Assembly: GCA_937907165.1 (NCBI GenBank)
Contig: CALCUH010000060.1
Location: 1-17,211, forward strand
Direction: 5' to 3'
Source of the DNA: an uncultured Bacteroidales bacterium
Lineage (GTDB): Bacteria; Bacteroidota; Bacteroidia; Bacteroidales; Paludibacteraceae
Length of the DNA: 17,211 bases
Translations under genes and position numbers: made by a program
The notes under the pieces: generated by a model
Databases searched by the model: none
What the model was told of the DNA's origin: nothing
Seen by the model: only the letters and a program-made list of their open reading frames with translations
In this document: positions 1-7,095 of the stretch, piece after piece
Position numbering within the stretch: position 1 is the stretch's first letter
How the letters are laid out: each line of letters opens with the position of its first letter

Positions 1-870
1 CGTGCCGACATTAAAACCGTCGTTTACGAAGGCATCCAGCCTGGTGGTCAATTGACGCAAACCACTGAAATTGAGAACTTCCCGGGTTATCCTGACGGAA
101 TCTCCGGTTCGTTGATGATGGAGGATCTTCGCAAGCAGGCGATTCGTTTCGGTGCGGATATTCGTGTAGGCATCGTCACGAAGGCTGTTCTCGCCCCTAA
201 CGAGAGTGTGATCACGATTGACGGGGAGACGGAGGTTCAAGCGAGCACGGTGATTATTTCCACGGGTGCTTCCGCTAAGTATTTAGGATTGCCTGACGAG
301 AAGAAATATGCGGGCATGGGTGTTTCCGCATGCGCCACTTGCGATGGTTTTTTCTACAGAAAGAAGACTGTTATCGTAGTGGGTGGAGGTGATACCGCTT
401 GTGAGGACGCACTCTATCTTTCAGGACTTTGCCAACAGGTTTATTTGGCGGTTCGTAAGGATTCCTTGCGCGCTTCCAAAGTGATGCAGGAGCGTGTGTT
501 GCGTAATGAGAAGATTAAGATTTTGTATAAGCACGAGGTGATCGGTCTCGAAGGGGAAGATGGCGTGGAGTTGGCTCGCTTGAAGAAGAATCGCGGCGAG
601 GCTGACGAAGAGGAGTATGTGATTCCTGTGGACGGAATGTTCCTTGCCATCGGTCACCATCCGAACTCTAACTTGTTCAAAGAGTATATCGAGTTGGACA
701 AGAATGGTTATATCAAAACGTTCAATGGAACGCAGCAGACGAATCTCCCAAGTGTTTTCGCTGCGGGTGATGTGGCGGATCCTCGTTACAGACAAGCTAT
801 TACGGCGGCTGCCAGCGGTTGTAGGGCTGCGATCGATTGTGAACATTATCTCATAGAAAATGGATTGTAG
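1..870 (+). CDS. trxB: Thioredoxin reductase, 5'-truncated by window edge
   Basis: FAD/NADPH-dependent thioredoxin reductase, which passes electrons from NADPH to thioredoxin in the cytoplasm. The reading frame is open from base 1, so the start lies outside the window. 289 codons are visible against about 310-320 residues for the family, so roughly 25-30 N-terminal residues, including the FAD-binding GxGxxG, are missing. Seen in the sequence: a GGQL...ENFPG FAD-contact segment at the left end; the redox-active CATC at visible residues 111-114; a GGGDTA NADPH-binding motif shortly after; and the C-terminal FAD segment FAAGDVAD. The CATC disulfide followed by DGFF is typical of low-molecular-weight bacterial TrxB. 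An internal ATG at 52 is not the start because the conserved sequence extends upstream of it. The stop is followed after 3 bp by a tiny ORF. Confidence 0.95.
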   Translation, partial: RADIKTVVYEGIQPGGQLTQTTEIENFPGYPDGISGSLMMEDLRKQAIRFGADIRVGIVTKAVLAPNESVITIDGETEVQASTVIISTGASAKYLGLPDEKKYAGMGVSACATCDGFFYRKKTVIVVGGGDTACEDALYLSGLCQQVYLAVRKDSLRASKVMQERVLRNEKIKILYKHEVIGLEGEDGVELARLKKNRGEADEEEYVIPVDGMFLAIGHHPNSNLFKEYIELDKNGYIKTFNGTQQTNLPSVFAAGDVADPRYRQAITAAASGCRAAIDCEHYLIENGL

Positions 871-873
871 GCC

Positions 874-993
874 ATGGCTGACAATTATTTGGAGAAGAAA
901 TTTGAAGCGTACGAACAGAAGAAGGCTGAATTCCTCAGGAAGAAGAAGCTGGGTCTTCTGAAAAAGGCGGGTAAGCCGGCCGAACCTAAATAG
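874..993 (+). CDS. 39-residue lysine-rich small protein, function unknown
   Basis: A short ORF with an ATG 3 bp after the trxB stop and a TAG stop 30 bp before uvrA. The product starts MADNYLEKKFE and is highly charged: about a third of residues are Lys or Arg, it has several Glu, and the tail is KPAEPK. It has no signal peptide, membrane segment or cysteine, and the central stretch looks like an amphipathic helix. I have a vague memory of short Bacteroidales proteins starting MADNYLE, some carrying misleading automatic names, but cannot confirm this. Its position between two real genes, close coupling to trxB and sensible coding composition favour a real gene. No function can be assigned. 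It could instead be an unused spacer ORF. Confidence 0.6.
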   Translation: MADNYLEKKFEAYEQKKAEFLRKKKLGLLKKAGKPAEPK

Positions 994-1023
994 GTTTGTC
1001 TGGATACTATTGATTTTGATAAT

Positions 1024-3834
1024 ATGTCTGATTTGGGTGAAATAAGCGTAAAAAACGCTCATATCCATAATTTGAAAGGTATTGACGTCGTCATACCTAG
1101 AAATAAATTCGTCGTTCTGACCGGTCTCTCCGGCTCCGGAAAGTCCTCTCTGGCTTTCGATACGTTGTATGCGGAGGGACAAAGACGTTATGTCGAGAGT
1201 CTTTCAGCTTATGCGAGGCAGTTTCTCGGACGTATGTCTAAGCCTGAGGTGGATTATATCAAAGGGTTGCCTCCCGCTATCGCCATAGAGCAGAAGGTGA
1301 ACACCCGCAATCCGAGGTCCACGGTGGGCACGTCGACGGAGATTTACGAATATCTGAAACTTCTTTTCGCCAGAATCGGTAAGACCTATTCTCCGGTTTC
1401 AGGTTGCGAGGTGAAGAAACATTCCGTCAGTGATGTGGTGGATTATATCTATACGAAGCCGGAAGGCACGCGCGGAATCATTTTCTCGCCTATCATTCTT
1501 CCTCAGGGACGTACCTTGGCGCAGCAGGTTGAGGTTTTCCGCATGCAGGGTTATAGCCGCATCGAGGTGGATGGCGAAATGATTAAGATGGATGCGGCCG
1601 TCGAGAGATTGGCTGAGTTGAGCGACAAGGCGGATCGGGTGAACTTGGTGGTCGACCGCTTCTCTGTGAAGGATGATGCGGATACCCGAACACGGTTGGC
1701 GGACTCTATCCAGACAGCTTTCTTGGAGGGCGGAGAGACTTGTTCCGTCCGCTTTTACGAGGGTGGAAAGGAGAGCGTTGAACGCTTCTCGAAACAGTTT
1801 GAGGCGGATGGTATCACTTTTGAGGAACCTTCCGATTTGATGTTCAGTTTCAATAGCCCTTATGGCGCTTGCCCTAACTGCGAAGGTTTCGGTAAGGTGA
1901 TGGGGATAGATGAGGATTTGGTTGTGCCCGACCAGTCTCGTTCCGTATATGACGGGGCGGTTATCTGCTGGCGTGGCGATAAGATGTCCGAATGGCTGAA
2001 CGAATTGGTATATAATGCTTCTAAGGTGAATTTCCCGATACACAAGGCGTATGCGGACCTTACTGTGGAGGAGAAGCGTATGTTGTGGAAAGGAACTCCT
2101 TATTTCCATGGCATAGATGATTTTTTTGAGTTCGTAAAAGAGAATCAATATAAAATTCAATATCGTGTGATGTTGGCCCGTTTTAGGGGAAAGACGACAT
2201 GCCCGGTATGTAATGGTACCCGTTTGAAGGAATCCGCCAATTATGTGAAGGTGGGCGGGAAGACTATTACCGAGTTGGTCACCATGCCAGTGACTGAACT
2301 GAAGAACTTTTTCGACGGATTGCAATTGAGCGAGGCCGATAAGGGTGTGGCGAAACGTCTTTTGACGGAGATAAACGGAAGAATTCAGTGTTTGCTGGAC
2401 GTCGGTCTGGGTTATTTGACGATGAACCGTTTGTCTAATACCTTGTCCGGCGGTGAAAGCCAACGTATTAATTTGGTGACCTCCCTTAGCAGCAGTTTGG
2501 TCGGTTCTTTATATATTTTGGACGAACCGAGTATCGGTTTGCATCCGCGAGATACCCAGAAACTGATTGGTGTCTTGCGCAGGTTGCAGCAATTAGGCAA
2601 TACGGTTGTGGTGGTGGAGCATGACGAGGAGTTTATGCGTGCGGCTGATTATATCATCGACATAGGTCCCGATGCGGGTCGCTTGGGCGGTAATGTGGTC
2701 TTTCAAGGTCGTCTGACGGATGATTTGTTGGCTGATAAATCATTGCGTGAGAATAGCCACACTATCCGATATTTGTTGGGTATCGACAAGATAGAGGTGC
2801 CGAAGATTCGTCGTAAGTGGAGTAATTATATTGAGGTGGTCGGAGCCCGTCAGAACAATTTGAAGGGTATTAATGTGAAGTTCCCGCTGAATGTGATTAC
2901 GGTTGTTACGGGTGTCAGCGGTTCAGGAAAGTCTTCTTTGGTGCAGGATGTCTTCTATAATGCGTTGAAACGCGCGTTGGACGGCGATGCGGAGAAGCCG
3001 GGTCTTTTCTCTTCGTTGGGTGGAAGTCTCAATATGGTGCATGACGTAGAATTCGTGGACCAGAACCCGATTGGTAAATCGACGCGCTCCAATCCAGTCA
3101 CTTATATCAAGGCATACGATGAAATCCGTAAACTTTATGCGGATCAGCCGCTATCCAAGCAGATGGGTTATACGCCAGCCACGTTCTCCTTCAATGTGGA
3201 AGGGGGACGTTGTGACGAGTGTCAGGGCGAGGGAACCGTGACGGTGGAGATGCAGTTTATGGCCGATTTGGTGCTGGAGTGTGATTCCTGCCACGGAAAG
3301 CGCTTTAAACCGGATGTCTTGGAGGTGCTCTATCGTGAGAAAAACATCTTCGATGTTCTGAATATGACTGTCAATCAAGCTGTTGAATTTTTTTCTGAAC
3401 AGCAAGGAACGAGTGAGAAGAAGATTGTCAAGAAGTTGAAGACGCTGCAGGATGTCGGATTAGGTTATGTGAAGTTGGGACAATCGTCCGCCACGCTATC
3501 GGGTGGTGAAAGCCAGCGTGTGAAATTGGCGGAGATTCTCGGAACGGAGAAGCCTGAGCCGATGATATTCATCTTTGACGAGCCGACGACAGGTCTGCAT
3601 TTCCATGACATCAATACGTTAATGAAAGCGTTCAATGCTTTGGTGGCGAACGGACATACGGTCATCATCATCGAGCATGATTTGGACGTGATTAAATGTG
3701 CGGATCATATCATCGATATAGGACCTGAGGGAGGTGATGCGGGAGGAAACCTCGTGTTTGAGGGCACTCCGGAGGAATTGGTAAAATGCGAAGGTTCATA
3801 TACCGCTAAATTTTTAAAAGGTAAATTAAATTGA
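1024..3834 (+). CDS. uvrA: UvrABC excision nuclease subunit A
   Basis: ABC-class ATPase that recognises DNA damage and loads UvrB in nucleotide excision repair. The 936 residues match the usual ~940. Seen: first Walker A GLSGSGKSS at 34-42; first signature LSGGESQR from residue 474, followed by Walker B with DEPSIGLHP; second Walker A GVSGSGKSS from 630; second signature LSGGESQR from 825, followed by Walker B with DEPTTGLH. The C-terminal C4 zinc module is complete (C730, C733, C753, C756). Cysteine pairs C283/C286 and C393/C396 are present. The N-terminal CxxC expected about 24 residues before C283 is missing, replaced by a segment reading FEADGITFEEP. The ATG at 1024 gives the normal N-terminus. 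No clear ribosome binding site is visible, as usual in Bacteroidota. The stop lies 2 bp before the next ATG, suggesting co-transcription. Confidence 0.97.
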   Translation: MSDLGEISVKNAHIHNLKGIDVVIPRNKFVVLTGLSGSGKSSLAFDTLYAEGQRRYVESLSAYARQFLGRMSKPEVDYIKGLPPAIAIEQKVNTRNPRSTVGTSTEIYEYLKLLFARIGKTYSPVSGCEVKKHSVSDVVDYIYTKPEGTRGIIFSPIILPQGRTLAQQVEVFRMQGYSRIEVDGEMIKMDAAVERLAELSDKADRVNLVVDRFSVKDDADTRTRLADSIQTAFLEGGETCSVRFYEGGKESVERFSKQFEADGITFEEPSDLMFSFNSPYGACPNCEGFGKVMGIDEDLVVPDQSRSVYDGAVICWRGDKMSEWLNELVYNASKVNFPIHKAYADLTVEEKRMLWKGTPYFHGIDDFFEFVKENQYKIQYRVMLARFRGKTTCPVCNGTRLKESANYVKVGGKTITELVTMPVTELKNFFDGLQLSEADKGVAKRLLTEINGRIQCLLDVGLGYLTMNRLSNTLSGGESQRINLVTSLSSSLVGSLYILDEPSIGLHPRDTQKLIGVLRRLQQLGNTVVVVEHDEEFMRAADYIIDIGPDAGRLGGNVVFQGRLTDDLLADKSLRENSHTIRYLLGIDKIEVPKIRRKWSNYIEVVGARQNNLKGINVKFPLNVITVVTGVSGSGKSSLVQDVFYNALKRALDGDAEKPGLFSSLGGSLNMVHDVEFVDQNPIGKSTRSNPVTYIKAYDEIRKLYADQPLSKQMGYTPATFSFNVEGGRCDECQGEGTVTVEMQFMADLVLECDSCHGKRFKPDVLEVLYREKNIFDVLNMTVNQAVEFFSEQQGTSEKKIVKKLKTLQDVGLGYVKLGQSSATLSGGESQRVKLAEILGTEKPEPMIFIFDEPTTGLHFHDINTLMKAFNALVANGHTVIIIEHDLDVIKCADHIIDIGPEGGDAGGNLVFEGTPEELVKCEGSYTAKFLKGKLN

Positions 3835-3836
3835 CA

Positions 3837-4409
3837 ATGGAAGATTTTAAGGAAGATATTAAGAACGCTATTAAGGTTTTGAAAGCCGGCGGAATAATTT
3901 TGTATCCGACTGATACGATTTGGGGACTCGGATGCGACGCGACCAATGAGGCGGCGGTTAAGAAGATTTTTGAGTTGAAAAAACGCTCTGATTCTAAGTC
4001 TATGTTGGTCTTGACGGATAGCATCGCCAAGGTGGAGCGTGTGGTCGACGAAGTGCCTGATGTCGCTTATCAGTTGGTGGAGTGCGCCGAGAAGCCTTTG
4101 ACCATCATCTATGACGGGGCGAAAAATCTTGCGCCGAATTTGGTGGCGGAAGACGGAAGCGTCGGAATACGCATCACGAACGAGGCTTTCTCCCAAAAAT
4201 TATGCGAGGAGTTCCGCATTCCGATCGTGTCAACATCCGCTAATATTAGCGGAGAGCCTTCTCCTCAAAATTTTTCAGAGGTGAGCGAGGCGATAAAAGC
4301 GGGCGTCGATTACATCGTCGCATATCGTCAGGATGATCAATCAAAATCTGTTCCTTCCTCCATCATCAAATTAGGTAAGGGTGGGGTGGTAACTATTATT
4401 CGTCAGTAG
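3837..4409 (+). CDS. Threonylcarbamoyl-AMP synthase (Sua5/YrdC/YwlC family)
   Basis: Makes L-threonylcarbamoyl-AMP from threonine, bicarbonate and ATP, the first step of the t6A modification at position 37 of ANN-decoding tRNAs; cytoplasmic. The 190 residues form a stand-alone YrdC domain (TsaC-like) without the extra C-terminal Sua5 domain. Seen: YPTDTIWGLG at 23-32; a basic patch with K49, R50 and K54 that fits the KxR...K nucleotide-binding site of the family; and STSANISG from 132, the usual S-x-N-x-SG segment. The start is taken as ATG 3837, 2 bp after the uvrA stop. A TTG at 3831 overlaps that stop and would add only two residues. The next gene starts 2 bp after the stop, so it sits in a tight uvrA cluster. 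Whether it should be called tsaC or sua5 cannot be decided here. Confidence 0.92.
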   Translation: MEDFKEDIKNAIKVLKAGGIILYPTDTIWGLGCDATNEAAVKKIFELKKRSDSKSMLVLTDSIAKVERVVDEVPDVAYQLVECAEKPLTIIYDGAKNLAPNLVAEDGSVGIRITNEAFSQKLCEEFRIPIVSTSANISGEPSPQNFSEVSEAIKAGVDYIVAYRQDDQSKSVPSSIIKLGKGGVVTIIRQ

Positions 4410-4411
4410 CT

Positions 4412-5842
4412 TTGGAGAAGAACAAGAAATATCATCTCAGCAAACGTTCGCAGCGTCTCAAATATATCATATTTGACGTTGTGGCTGTGTTGTTGGCATG
4501 GGTGGTCTTTTTCTTGTTCCGTCGAATCGAGATTGAATCGAATGTGATTCGGGAGATTCAGTTGTTTTCTCCAATTTATAATTTTGAGAAACTCCTATTC
4601 GGTATTCCCTTCTTTTGGTTATCCATCTTTTGGCTCTCCGGCTATTATAACCAGCCTTATAGAAAATCGCGCCTTTCGGAATTTACCCAAACGTTTTTCA
4701 GCGTGCTGACAGGCTCCGTCATCTTGTTCTTTATCCTATTGTTGGACGATCCAGTGGTGAGTTATACGGATTATTATAAGTCATTCATTGTCTTATTCCT
4801 CATCTATTTCATTGTGGTTCTATTCTTTAGGTATATGATTACATGGAAGACGACCAATCTTATTCATAATCGTATCATCGGTTTTAACACGGTCATCATT
4901 GGTACGGGCAAGAATGCGAAAGGAATATATGATCAGCTTCAGTCGATGAAACTCTCTTCCGGTCATCTTATCGAAGGCTTTATTTCTTGTGAGAATGAAA
5001 CTTGCGTTGATGATTCTCTGATTCTTGGCGACTTGTCCCAATTGGATACGATTATGGCTGAACATAGGGTCGAAGAGGTGATTATCGCTATGGATACAGA
5101 GGATAGGGATGCTCTGTTCCCAATCATTAATTTGTTGTATAAATATAAGGCGGATGTGAGGATTACGCCGAGGTTGTATGACTATTTGGTGGGTGGTGTT
5201 CGTATGACATCCATCTTCGGTGCCCCATTGGTGAGTGTCTTGGATGTCCGTCTGACCGATTTCCAAAAAAATGCGAAGCGTCTTTTTGACGTGCTCTTTT
5301 CCTCTTTACTCTTGTTGGTTTTGTCCCCTTTATTCCTTCTTCTTTCATTGTTGGTCAAACTGACATCCGAAGGTCCTGTGCTTTATCGACAGGAACGGAT
5401 CGGCTTGCATGGTAAACCTTTCAATATCATGAAGTTCCGTACGATGTATGTCGATGCGGAAGTTTCCGGACCACAGCTGGCGCAAAACGGAGACCGTAGG
5501 GTTACGAAGATTGGACATTATATGAGGAAATATAGGTTGGATGAATTGCCTCAGTTTCTGAATGTGTTGAAGGGCGATATGTCTATCGTCGGACCTCGTC
5601 CGGAGCGTCTTTTTTATGAAAAACAGATTACAGAGAAGGCCCCTTATTATAGTTTAGTTCATAAGGTGAAACCGGGAATTACTTCATGGGGAATGGTGAA
5701 ATATGGTTATGCCAATGACGTGGATATGATGGTCGAAAGACTTCAGTACGATATTATTTATTTGGAGAACATATCACCTCTGATTGACTTGAAAATCATG
5801 ATATATACGATAAAGACTGTTGTCTCAGGAAGGGGAATGTAG
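4412..5842 (+). CDS. Undecaprenyl-phosphate sugar phosphotransferase (exopolysaccharide-type, WbaP/WcaJ-like)
   Basis: Membrane enzyme that transfers a sugar 1-phosphate from a nucleotide sugar to undecaprenyl phosphate, starting a capsule, exopolysaccharide or O-antigen unit. 476 residues. The N-terminal half has about four hydrophobic helices (roughly 18-36, 61-80, 98-113, 124-141). A Rossmann-like CoA-binding domain follows, with IIGTGKNAKG around 165-175. The C-terminal bacterial sugar transferase domain starts at K289 (KRLFDV, then a hydrophobic membrane-inserted helix) and carries the QERIG and KFRTM segments, the acidic DELPQ motif at D377-E378, and GPRPE at 394-398. The start must be TTG 4412: an in-frame TAA lies at 4376, no ATG or GTG lies between it and 4412, and the first internal Met is residue 142, after the membrane helices. 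The substrate sugar cannot be told. It is not inside a glycan cluster here, so it may serve a distant locus. Confidence 0.9.
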   Translation: MEKNKKYHLSKRSQRLKYIIFDVVAVLLAWVVFFLFRRIEIESNVIREIQLFSPIYNFEKLLFGIPFFWLSIFWLSGYYNQPYRKSRLSEFTQTFFSVLTGSVILFFILLLDDPVVSYTDYYKSFIVLFLIYFIVVLFFRYMITWKTTNLIHNRIIGFNTVIIGTGKNAKGIYDQLQSMKLSSGHLIEGFISCENETCVDDSLILGDLSQLDTIMAEHRVEEVIIAMDTEDRDALFPIINLLYKYKADVRITPRLYDYLVGGVRMTSIFGAPLVSVLDVRLTDFQKNAKRLFDVLFSSLLLLVLSPLFLLLSLLVKLTSEGPVLYRQERIGLHGKPFNIMKFRTMYVDAEVSGPQLAQNGDRRVTKIGHYMRKYRLDELPQFLNVLKGDMSIVGPRPERLFYEKQITEKAPYYSLVHKVKPGITSWGMVKYGYANDVDMMVERLQYDIIYLENISPLIDLKIMIYTIKTVVSGRGM

Positions 5843-5893
5843 AGGGGCTATGTATAGGTAAATCATTTATCCATCCTTTTATAATGTGAAATT

Positions 5894-6493
5894 ATGCAAT
5901 TAATTCTCTACCTTCTTCTGTTATGTGTCGCATTGCCCATTTTATTGGCTGGAATTGTGGCCGTCATTTCAAAGTTAAAAGGGAGCGCTCATCTGAAACG
6001 TAATGCTACCATTGCGTTCGCCTTTATGTTTAATCTACAAATCGTTGCCATGCTCGTTTGCACGGAGGTTGAGAAGGCATATGGGTTATATGATGATAAT
6101 TGGGAGACCATTGAAGTAGAGACTCCATATGGCGTTTTCTCGAAGATGGATCAGCTTTGTTCATTGAATGCGGAAAAATTCATTATCTTTGATGAAGTTG
6201 CGGAGTATGAAGATTATGTTGTCTTAAAGGGGGATTCTGTTTTTTATTATGTGGATCAGTCACAAAATGTAATCTCCGCATCTTCCTTCAATGAATTGAA
6301 TGTCAACGTATCAGAGGATGATTTTTGTTGTGCCCGTTATTATTGCCATCGTCTTTTCGATCGGGTTCAGAAAGAAAACCACCTTGTTTTGAAGAAAGTT
6401 GTACTCTCGTTATTTGCGGCATTTTCCATCACAGCCTTGGAATTTTATTTGTATAGGCTATTCCGAAGAAATCGCTCAAAGATCCATAAATAG
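5894..6493 (+). CDS. Unrecognised membrane protein with extracytoplasmic domain
   Basis: 199 residues of no family I recognise. Seen: a hydrophobic N-terminal helix (about residues 2-26), a second hydrophobic stretch (about 37-58), then a polar and acidic region (about 60-165) rich in Asp, Glu, Tyr and Val, and a third hydrophobic helix near residues 167-188, ending in a basic tail. Two to three membrane spans with one soluble domain of about 100 residues, probably on the outer face, fit this pattern. Base composition is somewhat richer in A+T than the uvrA cluster. It lies 51 bp after the sugar transferase, and no convincing TAnnTTTG promoter element is seen in the gap, so read-through from upstream is possible. 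No catalytic motif is visible and I assign no function. Confidence 0.75.
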   Translation: MQLILYLLLLCVALPILLAGIVAVISKLKGSAHLKRNATIAFAFMFNLQIVAMLVCTEVEKAYGLYDDNWETIEVETPYGVFSKMDQLCSLNAEKFIIFDEVAEYEDYVVLKGDSVFYYVDQSQNVISASSFNELNVNVSEDDFCCARYYCHRLFDRVQKENHLVLKKVVLSLFAAFSITALEFYLYRLFRRNRSKIHK

Positions 6494-6558
6494 ATGGTGT
6501 GTCGTTTCGGTTGGATTTAGCTTTTTGTACGGATGTCCGTTGGGTTGGAATGTCCCGC

Positions 6559-7083
6559 TTACCCCAATATCTTTAGCATTTTCTTCCTAAGACTTTTTAT
6601 GCAGATTGCGTAGCCGTTGTCGATGGATGATAGGTATTCTTTGAATTCATTCAAGAGTTCTGGGTAGAATTGACATTGCCTATAAGCCAGTTTCATGCAG
6701 AGTGTTTGCACGCCAGGAGCTTCTTGTGGCAATAACATGTGCGATAGACAAAAGTCGAGGAAATCGGTTCTCAAATCTTCGGACTTGATTTCCAGCTTTT
6801 CGATGATGGTAAGTACTAATCTGCGTAGGGAGACCTCTTCGGACGATAAAACCAAGTCTATGAATTGATTGAGTTTAGGTTGCAATAAATCGATTTGTTG
6901 CTGCGGAAAATGGGTGGCTACCCAAGCTGCGTTCGTTCGGACCCGCTTCTCCTCATCCGTGAGAAATTGAAGGACTACCTCCATTTCTTCGAGGGTATGC
7001 ACACGGGTTACGATCTTTTGTATGTCGTTTTTCCCTATTCTATTTGGGAGGATTTTACGCAGTTCGGTTTCGAACGCATCCAT
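6559..7083 (-). CDS. Small helical protein, HEAT-repeat-like
   Basis: 174 residues, apparently all helical, soluble, with no signal peptide or membrane helix. A segment near residues 45-58 (EEKRVRTNAAWVATHF) has the alternating Arg/Ala/Leu pattern of HEAT repeats as found in DNA-alkylation-repair-like and PBS-lyase-like proteins, and further helix pairs follow. This points to a short alpha-solenoid that binds protein or nucleic acid, but it is a fold-level guess. The ATG at 7083 lies 12 bp after the stop of the secreted T9SS cargo gene on the same strand, so the two are probably co-transcribed even though one product is exported and this one appears cytoplasmic. The downstream gap (6494-6558) separates it from a convergent gene, with no strong terminator hairpin visible. 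Confidence 0.75.
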   Translation of the reverse strand: MDAFETELRKILPNRIGKNDIQKIVTRVHTLEEMEVVLQFLTDEEKRVRTNAAWVATHFPQQQIDLLQPKLNQFIDLVLSSEEVSLRRLVLTIIEKLEIKSEDLRTDFLDFCLSHMLLPQEAPGVQTLCMKLAYRQCQFYPELLNEFKEYLSSIDNGYAICIKSLRKKMLKILG

Positions 7084-7095
7084 GTCTCCTAAGGC

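Noticed and set aside
421..1182. 253-codon open frame on the minus strand
   Set aside because: It runs antisense across trxB, the small ORF and the start of uvrA, and its product has no recognisable features. It is an antisense shadow of strongly supported genes.
1399..2463. 354-codon open frame on the minus strand
   Set aside because: Lies fully inside uvrA in antisense; His/Leu/Ile-rich product typical of a shadow frame.
3831..3836. TTG start for the threonylcarbamoyl-AMP synthase overlapping the uvrA stop
   Set aside because: ATG 3837 is only two codons downstream and is the better start codon; the TTG adds nothing conserved.
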